DNA from: Vreelandella profundi
GTDB taxonomy: Bacteria; Pseudomonadota; Gammaproteobacteria; Pseudomonadales; Halomonadaceae
DNA length: 64,000 bases
Assembly (NCBI RefSeq): GCF_019722725.1
Contig: NZ_CP077941.1
Span: 3,038,001 to 3,102,000 of the forward strand
Direction: 5' to 3'
The translations under genes were made by a program, and so were the position numbers. The notes beneath the pieces were generated by a model. That model saw only the letters and a list, made by a program, of their open reading frames with translations, made no database searches and was not told the origin of the DNA. Positions within the stretch are counted from its first letter, which is position 1; the number at the start of each line of letters is the position of its first letter. This document shows positions 36,089 to 44,978 of this stretch, one piece after another.

Positions 36089-37468
36089 TTAGCGATATAT
36101 CAACGTGGGCAGCCACATAGAAATAGCCGGGATGAACGTTACCAACAGAAGGCAGATCACCAAGGGTATTAGGAACGGAATGGTTCCCCGCATGCAGCGC
36201 TCAAAGCTCACGTTAGAGACCCTAGAAAGCACGTAGAGCACCATGCCCACCGGTGGCGTCAATAGTCCGATCATCAGGTTAAGCACCATGATGACCCCGA
36301 AGTGGACAGGGTCTACCCCCACCGCAACGGCCATTGGCAACAGCACCGGGACTAAGATGGTGATCGCAGCAATCGTTTCCATAAAGCAGCCCACGATAAT
36401 CAGCACGATATTGGCCATCACCAGTACGGCGAGCTTGCTGTCGGCAAAGGGGCCCATTAAGGCAATCACATTCTGAGTCACCTGATTACTGGTCAGTATC
36501 CAGGCGAAGATCGATGCCGAAGAAACAATGAACAGAATAACCGCGGTGGTCTCGATGGTTTCCATACTGACTTTAAGCAGTTTGCGCCACGTCAACGTGC
36601 GGTAAATCACGCCACCCAGAAGCAAAGCATAAAACACCGCCGCCACCGCGGCTTCGGTAGGCGTAAAGGCGCCGGTGATAATGCCGCCGACGATAATGAC
36701 CGGCGTCATGAGCGATAAAAACGCCCGTTTAAAGGTATGGCCAAGCACCCGCATAGAGAAAATGGCATCGCGCTGATAGCCACGCCGCCTTGAGATAATG
36801 AAGATCATAATCATCAGCATGATGCCCATCAACAGACCAGGGATCAGACCTGCGGCGAACAGCTGGCCTACAGAGGCGGACGCCATAACCCCGTAAATCA
36901 CCATCGGCAAGCTCGGCGGTATGATAGGCCCGATGGTCGAGGATGCCGCGGTAATTCCCACGGCGAACTCTTCATCGTATCCCGCATCCTTCATTGCCTT
37001 GACTTCAATCATGCCCAGGCCGCCTGCATCCGCTACGGCCGCGCCCGACATGCCCGAGAACACAATGCTAGCCCCCACATTGACATGGCCAAGACCACCG
37101 CGCATCCAGCCCATCAGCGCCTTAGCGAAATTGAAAATACGCTCGGTAATGCCGCCATTGTTCATTAGGCTGCCGGCAAAAATAAAAAACGGAATCGCCA
37201 GCAGCGGAAAGCTGTCAATGCCGTTAATCATGCGGTGTGCTATGACAATGCTGGGCACCTGGCCGGTGATTAACACAAACATTAAGCAGGCGCCCGCCAA
37301 GCTAACCGCGATAGGCACGCCCAGCACCAGCATGGTAAACAGCGCGAAGAACAAAAAGCCAAGATCGTAGCCCATTAGCGGTAAAATCACGCAGCCCAGA
37401 ATAGCCAGTGCCGCTAGCAGCGGAGACACTATCGGCTTTTGCCAACGCATCACAGAAAGTCGGGACAT
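36089..37468 (-). CDS. dctM: TRAP transporter large permease DctM (system 2)
   Basis: A 459-residue DctM protein with family stretches NGIDSFPLLAIPFFIFAGSL, GASIVFSGMSGAAVADAGGL, SSTIGPIIPPSLPMVIYGV and LNLMIGLLTPPVGMVLYVLS. The frame is open to 37507, but the ATG at 37468 has AGAGG at the right distance. It is about 30 residues longer at the N-terminus than the other two DctM proteins in the window. It follows dctQ by 49 bp. Confidence 0.92.
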   Translation of the reverse strand: MSRLSVMRWQKPIVSPLLAALAILGCVILPLMGYDLGFLFFALFTMLVLGVPIAVSLAGACLMFVLITGQVPSIVIAHRMINGIDSFPLLAIPFFIFAGSLMNNGGITERIFNFAKALMGWMRGGLGHVNVGASIVFSGMSGAAVADAGGLGMIEVKAMKDAGYDEEFAVGITAASSTIGPIIPPSLPMVIYGVMASASVGQLFAAGLIPGLLMGIMLMIMIFIISRRRGYQRDAIFSMRVLGHTFKRAFLSLMTPVIIVGGIITGAFTPTEAAVAAVFYALLLGGVIYRTLTWRKLLKVSMETIETTAVILFIVSSASIFAWILTSNQVTQNVIALMGPFADSKLAVLVMANIVLIIVGCFMETIAAITILVPVLLPMAVAVGVDPVHFGVIMVLNLMIGLLTPPVGMVLYVLSRVSNVSFERCMRGTIPFLIPLVICLLLVTFIPAISMWLPTLIYR

Positions 37469-37517
37469 GGGAGACCTCTTGATAAAGATGGTGTCGCGGG
37501 TAGCCACAGCTCAAGCG

Positions 37518-38054
37518 TCATAGGGAACGTCCCCGATACTTCAAGTAGAGCCGTTGAACCGTTCGCAGCGCCATCAATGTAAACGCCGCACAGACCGTGA
37601 AATAGATGATGCTCTTAGGCAAATCCACCGACACCATTAAGCTATTGGTGCGTGAGGCCAGCTGGTAGGCGATCCATGCCATCGCGATATAAAAACTAAG
37701 GCTTATCAGATTGACCAAACGTTCAAGCAAACGCGCCTGCCAGCCCGGCATGTAATGGTAGAAAAATTCCACCATGATGTGGCTACCGTTACGGGCTGCC
37801 ATGATGCTGCCAAAAAAGCCCACGCCAATCAGTAAGTAACGGGCAATTTCTTCGGTCCAGCCAATAGAACTGCCCAGCACATAACGACTAAAAAACTGGG
37901 CGAATACCACTAAAATCAATGCCCAAAACAGCGTTAAGGTGACGAAGTCTTCAAGGCGATAATCACTCAGTTTGAACGGGGCATCATCGAAGGCAGATTC
38001 AAAATCCACCATCGGGTCGCCGATAGGCGGGGAATTCTCGCGCGGATCACTCAT
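37518..38054 (-). CDS. dctQ: TRAP transporter small permease DctQ (system 2)
   Basis: A 178-residue DctQ protein with four membrane segments and the motif QFFSRYVLGSSIGWTEEIAR. The frame can be extended to a TTG at 38069, but the ATG at 38054 has GGAG 9 bases upstream and is preferred. That GGAG immediately follows the terminator-like hairpin at 38071-38096, so the hairpin may also modulate ribosome access. Confidence 0.9.
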   Translation of the reverse strand: MSDPRENSPPIGDPMVDFESAFDDAPFKLSDYRLEDFVTLTLFWALILVVFAQFFSRYVLGSSIGWTEEIARYLLIGVGFFGSIMAARNGSHIMVEFFYHYMPGWQARLLERLVNLISLSFYIAMAWIAYQLASRTNSLMVSVDLPKSIIYFTVCAAFTLMALRTVQRLYLKYRGRSL

Positions 38055-38070
38055 GGCACAGGGCTCCAAA

Positions 38071-38096
38071 CACTCCGCTCAGCAAAGAGCGGAGTG
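38071..38096 (-). terminator. 10-bp hairpin with short T-run between dctP and dctQ (TRAP 2)
   Basis: Arms CACTCCGCTC and GAGCGGAGTG with a 6-base loop. On the minus strand the stem is followed by TTT and then the dctQ ribosome binding site. It lies 15 bp after the dctP stop. Confidence 0.75.
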
Positions 38097-38111
38097 CTAT
38101 CAGGGGTTGGA

Positions 38112-39113
38112 TTACTGGCCGATAGCCTGTAGGCGATCGTAGGTTTCCTGATCCCAGGTGGCGGCATCGCCGTTATGGGCGGGTAATACGGCCTCACGGA
38201 AGAGCTCACGATCCACTTCATTAACGGTGTTGCCCTGCTCTTCAAACCAGGCAACCAGCTCACTTTCAGCCTGCAGAATATCTTTGGTGTTGTTTTCAGC
38301 CGCTTCCTGGAAAACCTCACGGAATATTTCGCGGTCTTCTTCGGAGAGCTGATTCCAGCGCGGCCCGCCGACAATCGTAATGAGCGAATCGGTGATGTGG
38401 CCGGTCAGGTTGATGTAGTCCTGCACTTCATGGAAGGCCTTAGCACGAATAGTCGGCAGCGGGTTTTCCTGCGCATCTACAACGCCTTGCTGCAGAGCCA
38501 AATACACCTCATCGAACGAAATGGGCGTTGGATTGGCGCCTACTGCTAGCGGCATCATCATGTACATCGGTGCGTTGGGCACCCGAATTTTTAGCCCTTC
38601 CATGTCAGCCGGTTCATTAATGGGAATATTGGACGTGACGTGGCGTTCACCATAATAGTTGAGCGCCAGCGGAACGTTGCCGGTTTGATCTTGATAACCC
38701 TGAGCAATCTCTTGGAACAGATCGCTATCGGCAAACGCCTGCCAGTGATCGAAATCACGGAACATATACGCAGCCCCGGCAATACCGATGGGCCCGTAAG
38801 CGCGGCCAGCGAACTGGGTGCCAGTATAGATGACGTCGACCGTGCCTAACCCAAGCCCTTCGTTGATGTCTTCCTCTTTACCTAGCGAGGCTGCGGGGTA
38901 CACCTCCATGGTATAGCGACCATCGGTGCGCTCTTCAATTTCATCAGCAGCCCATAATGCCCACTTATGGAAAGGCTCGGAGGTTTCATAAACGTGGGCG
39001 AAACGCAGATTTTCGACGGCCTGTACCGCACCGGCAACGCTGATACCCGCGGCAATAAGCGTAGCGGTTAGCAAACGGGACATCGTTAGACGGTGTTGGC
39101 TTTTGTAGCTCAT
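38112..39113 (-). CDS. dctP: TRAP transporter binding protein DctP (system 2)
   Basis: A 333-residue periplasmic receptor with a signal peptide cut after VQA (about residue 32). The ligand-arginine segment reads LKIRVPNAPMYMMM and the hallmark is AQENPLPTI. GAGGAA precedes the ATG. It is the first gene of TRAP operon 2 and lies downstream of the SDR-PdxA2-kinase operon, so its ligand is probably a small acid sugar (four-carbon threonate/erythronate type). The upstream 172 bp (39114-39285) hold GTATACGTATCATAC at about 39193, a possible imperfect operator. Confidence 0.91.
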   Translation of the reverse strand: MSYKSQHRLTMSRLLTATLIAAGISVAGAVQAVENLRFAHVYETSEPFHKWALWAADEIEERTDGRYTMEVYPAASLGKEEDINEGLGLGTVDVIYTGTQFAGRAYGPIGIAGAAYMFRDFDHWQAFADSDLFQEIAQGYQDQTGNVPLALNYYGERHVTSNIPINEPADMEGLKIRVPNAPMYMMMPLAVGANPTPISFDEVYLALQQGVVDAQENPLPTIRAKAFHEVQDYINLTGHITDSLITIVGGPRWNQLSEEDREIFREVFQEAAENNTKDILQAESELVAWFEEQGNTVNEVDRELFREAVLPAHNGDAATWDQETYDRLQAIGQ

Positions 39114-39285
39114 CTTGTATTCCTCACAACCATTAGATTTATTGTTGATTATTGTGCGAGTGGCAACAGCCGATGAAACCGACCATCTTGCTGTATACGT
39201 ATCATACCACCAGATTGAAACCTAGCCTGTGACCCTCAATTACGCAACCACTCGACTAGCATTTTGCTGTCGTTATTTTGTGTGC

Positions 39286-40467
39286 TTAGCTCGACTCACC
39301 GCTCAGGTTAAGCTGTTGATGCAAACGAACGAGTAGTGATGAGTCGCCGAAGCCGCCCGCCTTAGTCATTACTCTGCGGTGGGAATCACCATCCAAACAT
39401 CCTAATGCCACCCCCGGCGACCACTCAGTCTCAACGGTGATATAACGAACGCCTTGCAGGGAGAGCACTGCCATAGCGATATCGCCACCGGTAAGAAATT
39501 GCAGGTGCTCATCTTCGTCGTGCCAGGCTGAGATAATGCCAGCCACCTGGGCCGCCATTGCATCGGCCACTTCAATCGCTGTGCGCACGGTTCCATCGTC
39601 ACTAGGCACGATGACACACGCTTCGACACTAAGGTGATCATGCGACGTAGCACACGCCTCAATAATCGCTAAGTCGGGTAACTGCTGGCACAGCGACTCA
39701 AGCTGCTCCGCCGCACGAGGAGCCCGGGAGCCAACGGCATACAGCACCGATTTTATCCCGCTCAGTGACCGAACCTGAGCACAGGGAGCTCCAAAGCAAC
39801 GTTGCGCAATGGCCATAGCCAACCCCGCCGCGCCGGCCATGACGCGCGAGCTTTTGAGCTTCAGCACGCCATCGTAAAGCGCGGCGAGCTCCTCGTCGCT
39901 GCTGGCATCGACAATGCAGCTCTCGTGAGGAAGCGTGTTTCCCTCCTCAAGGCGATAGCGCTGTAACGCCAGTCCCCCTGTAGCAAACGCATGATCAATA
40001 GGACCCAATAGAGGCGATGACCGCGCATCCTGCTGATAAGCCGTATTGGCCAAGTTTACGCCATCAACCCAGACTTCAGCGTTGCGCACAATGCGCCCTT
40101 GAGACGGCACCGCTGGCGCCAATAGCAGTGGATACCCAATGGCTTCTTGTAATGCTCGACACTCGGCAACTACCTGGCCACGCAAGGTTGAATCCACCTT
40201 TTTAAACCATTGCTGCGGGCTTACCTGTGTCAATAGACGAACCGCCTTAGCAACCCGCAACGCCGCTTCATCGGCCCGCAAATGGCGCGACTCGGTATTC
40301 ACGGCGATGACCGCTGGCCACTGCCCTTGCCACACATCAAGCGTCGCTGCTAATGCTTCTAGACTGACAACCACTCGGGCATCGGCTCCCCGTGCGGCAA
40401 AGGGCGCTGATGCATCCAGCGCACCCGACAAATCGTCGGCAATAATGGCTAGCTGGCAGAGGCTCAC
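39286..40467 (-). CDS. Four-carbon acid sugar kinase family (DUF1537, OtnK/DtnK-like)
   Basis: A 393-residue kinase of the former DUF1537 family, known to phosphorylate threonate, erythronate or 3-oxo-tetronate. Motifs are [15 protein letters not shown] at the N-terminus, KKVDSTLRG near residue 90, APAVPSQGR, and the C-terminal ATP-binding FLTGGDIA and [12 protein letters not shown]. It is slightly shorter than typical members (about 420). It starts with GTG at 40467, overlapping the pdxA2 stop by 4 bp. Pairing with PdxA2 fits the kinase, then dehydrogenase/decarboxylase scheme giving dihydroxyacetone phosphate. Confidence 0.88.
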   Translation of the reverse strand: MSLCQLAIIADDLSGALDASAPFAARGADARVVVSLEALAATLDVWQGQWPAVIAVNTESRHLRADEAALRVAKAVRLLTQVSPQQWFKKVDSTLRGQVVAECRALQEAIGYPLLLAPAVPSQGRIVRNAEVWVDGVNLANTAYQQDARSSPLLGPIDHAFATGGLALQRYRLEEGNTLPHESCIVDASSDEELAALYDGVLKLKSSRVMAGAAGLAMAIAQRCFGAPCAQVRSLSGIKSVLYAVGSRAPRAAEQLESLCQQLPDLAIIEACATSHDHLSVEACVIVPSDDGTVRTAIEVADAMAAQVAGIISAWHDEDEHLQFLTGGDIAMAVLSLQGVRYITVETEWSPGVALGCLDGDSHRRVMTKAGGFGDSSLLVRLHQQLNLSGESS

Positions 40468-41483
40468 GAATGTCTGCCACTGGCGAGACGTCGAGCATAG
40501 GCAATCGCGGACCGCATGTTGGTAGCATCCGCTTTACCTTGCCAGGCGATATCAAACGCGGTGCCGTGATCCACTGAGGTACGCTGTAACGGCAGGCCTA
40601 GGCTGACATTCACCGTCGTATCGAATGCGATGAGCTTGACCGGAATATGACCCTGGTCATGATACTGAGCAACGACTAGATCGAACTCGCCTTTCGAGGC
40701 TCGGTAGAACACCGTGTCAGCAGAAATAGGGCCGCTTACATCAAAGCCACGCTCGCGTAGACGCTCCACCGCAGGCGCAATACAGCGGCTGTCCTCATCG
40801 CCAAAAATCCCCCCTTCACCGCAATGCGGATTGAGCCCTGCAACGGCGATACGCGGCGCGCTTAGCCCCAGCGCAACCAAGTGAGCATTGCCGGCCTCGA
40901 CGGTGGCAATAATACGTTCAGGCGTCACTCGATCAATCGCCTCTCGCAGCGATACATGCGTTGAAACATGCAGCGTCGAAAGCGTCTCTGAGGCCAATAG
41001 CATGAACGATGAGGGCGCACCGGTCAGCGCTGCCAGCATGCCGGTGTGGCCATCGTAATGGTGGCCTGCTTCATGCAGCGCCGCCTTGTTTAACGGCGCA
41101 GTGACAATCACCTGCGCCCGGCCTGACTGCACTAAGCTCACCGCCGCCTGAACGCAACGAAAAGCCATATCACCTGCGCCCGCACTGATTTGGCCATCGG
41201 GAATATCTGCACCCATCGGCACGTCCACCACGCTGATAGCGACACAGTGATCACCGCTGGATGGCTGGTCGAGCGGCACAAAAATCAGCTCAGCATCGAC
41301 ACTGACCGCTGCACGACGATAAATAGCAGGATCTCCCACCACGATGGCACTGGCTCGGTCGGCGCTAGACATCGCCTTTAACGCGCGACAAATAATTTCC
41401 GGGCCAATACCCGCAGGGTCGCCCATGGTGATCGCAATCTCATAACACTTAGCGCCTGGGTTACTACGCAATGACATACTCAT
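40464..41483 (-). CDS. pdxA2: PdxA2-type 4-phospho-acid-sugar 3-dehydrogenase
   Basis: A 339-residue PdxA-family enzyme with [35 protein letters not shown] (metal and substrate ligands), [16 protein letters not shown] and [11 protein letters not shown]...[19 protein letters not shown]. Next to a DUF1537 kinase it is much more likely PdxA2, which oxidises and decarboxylates a 4-phospho-threonate or erythronate to dihydroxyacetone phosphate, than the pyridoxine enzyme PdxA. It overlaps the SDR gene and the kinase gene by 4 bp each, so the three are translationally coupled. Confidence 0.88.
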   Translation of the reverse strand: MSMSLRSNPGAKCYEIAITMGDPAGIGPEIICRALKAMSSADRASAIVVGDPAIYRRAAVSVDAELIFVPLDQPSSGDHCVAISVVDVPMGADIPDGQISAGAGDMAFRCVQAAVSLVQSGRAQVIVTAPLNKAALHEAGHHYDGHTGMLAALTGAPSSFMLLASETLSTLHVSTHVSLREAIDRVTPERIIATVEAGNAHLVALGLSAPRIAVAGLNPHCGEGGIFGDEDSRCIAPAVERLRERGFDVSGPISADTVFYRASKGEFDLVVAQYHDQGHIPVKLIAFDTTVNVSLGLPLQRTSVDHGTAFDIAWQGKADATNMRSAIAYARRLASGRHS

Positions 41484-42244
41484 GGCATTAGCTGCCCACC
41501 GTTGACCTCAATGATTTGACCCGTCACATAGCCGCTCAGCGTGTCTGTTCCGAGAAACACATAAGCCCCTACGCACTCTTCGGACGTGCCTAATCGCCCC
41601 ATAGGGATCGATGCACGTGCCGCGGCTAAATGCGCCTCGCTGGAGTGGCGCTCGTGAAAATCGGTCGCAATCGTACCGGGGGCGACGGCGTTAACGCGGA
41701 TATTCTCGCCGGCCAGTTCCTTCGCCATATTACGCGTCACCGTGCTCACAAACCCCTTGGCCGAGGCATAAAGCCCTGCACCACCGCCACCACCATTGCG
41801 TGCAGCAATAGACGTGGTATGGATGATATTGCCGCTTCCTGCGCGCCGAAAATGCGGTAGCGCAGCGCGGCTGGCCATGATCACCGAGCGCACGTTGAGA
41901 TCCATCACCCGGTCATACTGGTCATCGTCCATCTCGTCTAAGCCTACCCGGCCCAGCATGTCACCGGCGTTATTGATTAGCAGATCCAACCCGCCCAGGC
42001 GTTTGGCCGCTTCATCGACAAGCCGTTGCGTTTCACTGGAATGACTGACGTCCGCTTTAAGGGTAAAGGCTTCACCCCCTGCATCGCGGATAGCCTTGGC
42101 CACCGCTTCGGCGGGCGCTTCACTGCTGTGATAGTGCACCGCCACATGGGCACCCAGCGCACCTAGCTGCTTAGCCACCGCCGCACCGATTCCACGGCTG
42201 GCGCCGGTGATGAGGACTCGCTTGCCTTTCCACTCATCTAACAT
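41480..42244 (-). CDS. SDR-family oxidoreductase of the acid-sugar operon
   Basis: A 254-residue classical SDR with cofactor motif [15 protein letters not shown], catalytic Ser near residue 145 and YASAK, and a C-terminal [14 protein letters not shown] precedes the ATG at 42244. It is first of the SDR-pdxA2-kinase operon. It could oxidise or epimerise the acid sugar before phosphorylation. Alternatively, because it diverges from the fuconate dehydratase operon, it could be a 2-keto-3-deoxy-fuconate dehydrogenase. Sequence alone does not choose. Confidence 0.82.
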   Translation of the reverse strand: MLDEWKGKRVLITGASRGIGAAVAKQLGALGAHVAVHYHSSEAPAEAVAKAIRDAGGEAFTLKADVSHSSETQRLVDEAAKRLGGLDLLINNAGDMLGRVGLDEMDDDQYDRVMDLNVRSVIMASRAALPHFRRAGSGNIIHTTSIAARNGGGGGAGLYASAKGFVSTVTRNMAKELAGENIRVNAVAPGTIATDFHERHSSEAHLAAARASIPMGRLGTSEECVGAYVFLGTDTLSGYVTGQIIEVNGGQLMP

Positions 42245-42475
42245 GACCTTCTCCTTAACGATTTTTACTTTTATTTTTCAAGCAGTATTCAGCGAAATCG
42301 ATCTCAATTAGGCATATTTAACTATCGACCCGAAACCGGACGGTGCGCTAAAGTGAGCCATGAACTGGCATACCTGTCATACAACACAATATCCATAACA
42401 TGATAGGTGATGATGCACCAACCACTCGTTGCTCATCACTAGTACATCTTTAGTTCAACGCTGCTGGAGGCGCAC
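42245..42475. promoter_or_regulatory. Divergent control region, acid-sugar and fuconate operons
   Basis: The gap between the two divergent operons contains TGTCATACA (42375-42383), the same heptamer core GTCATAC as in the palindrome at 18556, but without a second perfect arm. A strong GGAGG for the XylX-like gene ends the region. No coding sequence was seen. Confidence 0.4.
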
Positions 42476-43639
42476 ATGAACCCACTGTCCCTGACTGACT
42501 CTCTTCCCCATGATCTAGACAAAGCGCTGCTCGTTGGCCGCGCTTGGCTGGATGGCACGCATCCCGGCCCCGCACTGGTGACCGTTCACGCTGGCCAGGT
42601 CATCGATATCACCGCGTATGGCCCCACCATGGCTGATTTGCTGGAACGCGATGATGTGCTGTCCGTCGTGCAACGCGCAGAAGGACCGTCAATCGGTAGC
42701 GTCGAGGCGCTACTCGCCAACTCCCAGATGCCCTCGCCAACCGCACCCTATCTACTTGCGCCCTGCGATGTGCAGGCCGTTAAAGCCTGCGGCGTCACCT
42801 TTGCCGTTAGCCTGCTAGAGCGGGTGATCGAAGAGCAAGCGGGCGGTGATCCGGCTCGGGCCGTGGCGCTGCGCGATGATTTGCAGGCGCTGATTGGCAC
42901 CGATCTCTCCAAGATTACCCCAGGGTCTGCCGAAGCGATGGCGCTCAAAGAAGCGCTGCAAGCCCGCGGTGGCTGGTCGCAGTATATGGAAGTAGGCATT
43001 GGCCCCGATGCCGAGGTGTTCACTAAAGCACAGCCGCTGTCTTCGGTGGGCTTTGGCACCCCGGTCGGCCTGCATGTGTCCTCGCAGTGGAATAACCCCG
43101 AGCCGGAAATTGTCCTGGCGGTAGACAGCCGCGGCCAGGTGCGCGGCGCCACGCTAGGCAATGACGTCAACTTGCGCGACGTTGAAGGCCGCAGCGCCCT
43201 GCTGCTCGGCAAAGCAAAAGATAACAACGCCTCCTGCTCGCTGGGGCCATTCATCCGACTCTTTGACGATCACTTCAATATGGATAGCGTGCGCAACTGC
43301 CAGGTATCGCTGCGCATTGAAGGCGAGGACGATGATTTCTTGCTGCAGGGTGAAAGCGATATGCGCGAGATCAGCCGCGATCCGCTGGACCTAGTGGGCC
43401 AAACTATCGGCGAGCACCACCAGTATCCTGACGGCTTCATGCTGTTTCTCGGCACCATGTTCTCACCGATTCAGGACCGCGACGGCGAAGGCCAGGGGTT
43501 CACCCACCACCTAGGCGATCGCGTCACCATCGCCACACCGTCCCTTGGTGCCTTAGTCAATACGGTAGGCCGAAGCGATCAGCTGCCGCCCTGGACCTAC
43601 GGCATTCGCGAACTGATGCGCCACCTCGCGCGCCGCTAA
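42476..43639 (+). CDS. xylX: XylX-like FAH-family 2-keto-3-deoxy-acid dehydratase/hydrolase
   Basis: A 387-residue fumarylacetoacetate-hydrolase-fold protein. ACGVTFAVSLLERVIEEQA, MEVGIGPDAEVFTKAQPLSS, QWNNPEPEIVL, GNDVNLRDVEGRSALLL and GTMFSPIQDRD agree with Caulobacter XylX as I remember it, which turns 2-keto-3-deoxy-D-xylonate into alpha-ketoglutarate semialdehyde. Next to a fuconate dehydratase it could instead act on the six-carbon 2-keto-3-deoxy or 2,4-diketo acid. GGAGG precedes the ATG. It is a distant relative of the AraD1-type enzyme at 8687. Confidence 0.85.
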   Translation: MNPLSLTDSLPHDLDKALLVGRAWLDGTHPGPALVTVHAGQVIDITAYGPTMADLLERDDVLSVVQRAEGPSIGSVEALLANSQMPSPTAPYLLAPCDVQAVKACGVTFAVSLLERVIEEQAGGDPARAVALRDDLQALIGTDLSKITPGSAEAMALKEALQARGGWSQYMEVGIGPDAEVFTKAQPLSSVGFGTPVGLHVSSQWNNPEPEIVLAVDSRGQVRGATLGNDVNLRDVEGRSALLLGKAKDNNASCSLGPFIRLFDDHFNMDSVRNCQVSLRIEGEDDDFLLQGESDMREISRDPLDLVGQTIGEHHQYPDGFMLFLGTMFSPIQDRDGEGQGFTHHLGDRVTIATPSLGALVNTVGRSDQLPPWTYGIRELMRHLARR

Positions 43640-43676
43640 GCATTACGTCACTCATATCACCGATTAGGAGAGCACA

Positions 43677-44978
43677 ATGACAACCATAACTCGTGTCGAG
43701 ATCAAGGATATCCGCTTCCCCACGTCGCGCACGCTGGACGGTTCGGATGCCATGAACGCAGCGCCCGACTACTCGGCCACCTACGTCATCCTGCATACCG
43801 ATGACGGCAGCCCCGAAGGGCACGGTTTAACGTTTACTATCGGCCGCGGCAACGAAATAGTGGTTACCGCCGTACAATCACTCGCGCCGTTAATTGAAGG
43901 GCGCTCGCTGGCGTCCATCACCGACAAAATGGGCAGCTTTTGGCGAGAAATCACCGGTGACAGCCAGCTCCGCTGGATCGGCCCCGATAAAGGTGCGATT
44001 CACTTAGCCACCGCCGCCATCGTCAACGCCGTGTGGGATATGTGGGCAAAGCACGAAGGCAAACCGGTATGGAAACTGCTGGTGGATATGACCCCAGAGC
44101 AGCTGGTGCGCTGTCTCGACTTTCGCTTCGTTACCGATGCACTCACGCCGGAAGAGGCGATCTGCCTGCTGCGCCGCCAGTCATCCGGCAAAGCAGAGCG
44201 TGAAGACGAAATGCGCCGCGACGGCTATCCGGGCTACACCACTTCATCGGGCTGGCTGGGCTACAGCGACGAGAAAGTGCGCCGCTTAGCCAGAGAAGCG
44301 CTGGCGGAAGGCTGGACGCACTTTAAACAAAAGATTGGCGGCGATATCGAAGAGGATGCCCGCCGCGCAGCGTTGCTGCGCGAAGAAATTGGCTGGGATA
44401 ACGTGCTGATGATGGACGCCAACCAGGTATGGGACGTCGATGAAACGATCACTAAAATGCGCCGCCTGGCAGAATTTGACCCGCTGTGGATCGAAGAACC
44501 CACCAGCCCTGACGACATTCTCGGCCACGCCGAAATTCGCCACCGCGTTGCGCCTATTGGCGTTGCTACCGGCGAGCACTGCCATAACAAAGTGATGTTT
44601 AAGCAGTTCTTCCAAGCAGATGCCATCGACTACTGTCAGCTCGATGCGGCACGCCTGGGCGGGCTCAACGAAGTCATCCTGGTGGTACTGATGGCAGCCA
44701 AGTTCGGCGTGCCAATTTGCCCTCACGGCGGTGGCGTTGGGCTATGCGAATACACCCAGCACATTTCACTTTTCGATTACATTGCGGTATCCGGTAGCCT
44801 TGAGGGTCGCGTTCTGGAGTATGTGGATCATCTTCACGAACACTTCATTGACCCCGTCGTTATTCGCGGCGGACGTTATCAGGTGCCCGAAGCGCCGGGC
44901 TACAGCATTGCCATGCATGCTCAGTCGCAAGCACAGCACTGTTTCCCAGATGGCGCTGCCTGGCAGGAAGAGGCCTAA
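43677..44978 (+). CDS. fucD: L-fuconate dehydratase (enolase superfamily)
   Basis: A 433-residue mandelate-racemase-subgroup enzyme. The KxK base is in HFKQKIGGD, metal ligands lie in LMMDANQVWD, WIEEPTSPDD and ATGEHCHN, and the general acid/base His is in CPHGGGVGLCEYTQH. N-terminal IKDIRFPTSRTLDGSDAMN and GRGNEIVV are typical of FucD (EC 4.2.1.68), which converts L-fuconate to 2-keto-3-deoxy-L-fuconate. AGGAG precedes the ATG. It lies 37 bp after the XylX-like gene, and its stop overlaps the next start by one base (TAATG). Confidence 0.9.
   Translation: MTTITRVEIKDIRFPTSRTLDGSDAMNAAPDYSATYVILHTDDGSPEGHGLTFTIGRGNEIVVTAVQSLAPLIEGRSLASITDKMGSFWREITGDSQLRWIGPDKGAIHLATAAIVNAVWDMWAKHEGKPVWKLLVDMTPEQLVRCLDFRFVTDALTPEEAICLLRRQSSGKAEREDEMRRDGYPGYTTSSGWLGYSDEKVRRLAREALAEGWTHFKQKIGGDIEEDARRAALLREEIGWDNVLMMDANQVWDVDETITKMRRLAEFDPLWIEEPTSPDDILGHAEIRHRVAPIGVATGEHCHNKVMFKQFFQADAIDYCQLDAARLGGLNEVILVVLMAAKFGVPICPHGGGVGLCEYTQHISLFDYIAVSGSLEGRVLEYVDHLHEHFIDPVVIRGGRYQVPEAPGYSIAMHAQSQAQHCFPDGAAWQEEA

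Noticed and set aside
40464..41483. Pyridoxine-biosynthesis PdxA
   Set aside because: Coupling to a DUF1537 kinase and an SDR in a catabolic operon favours PdxA2; no other vitamin B6 gene is near.
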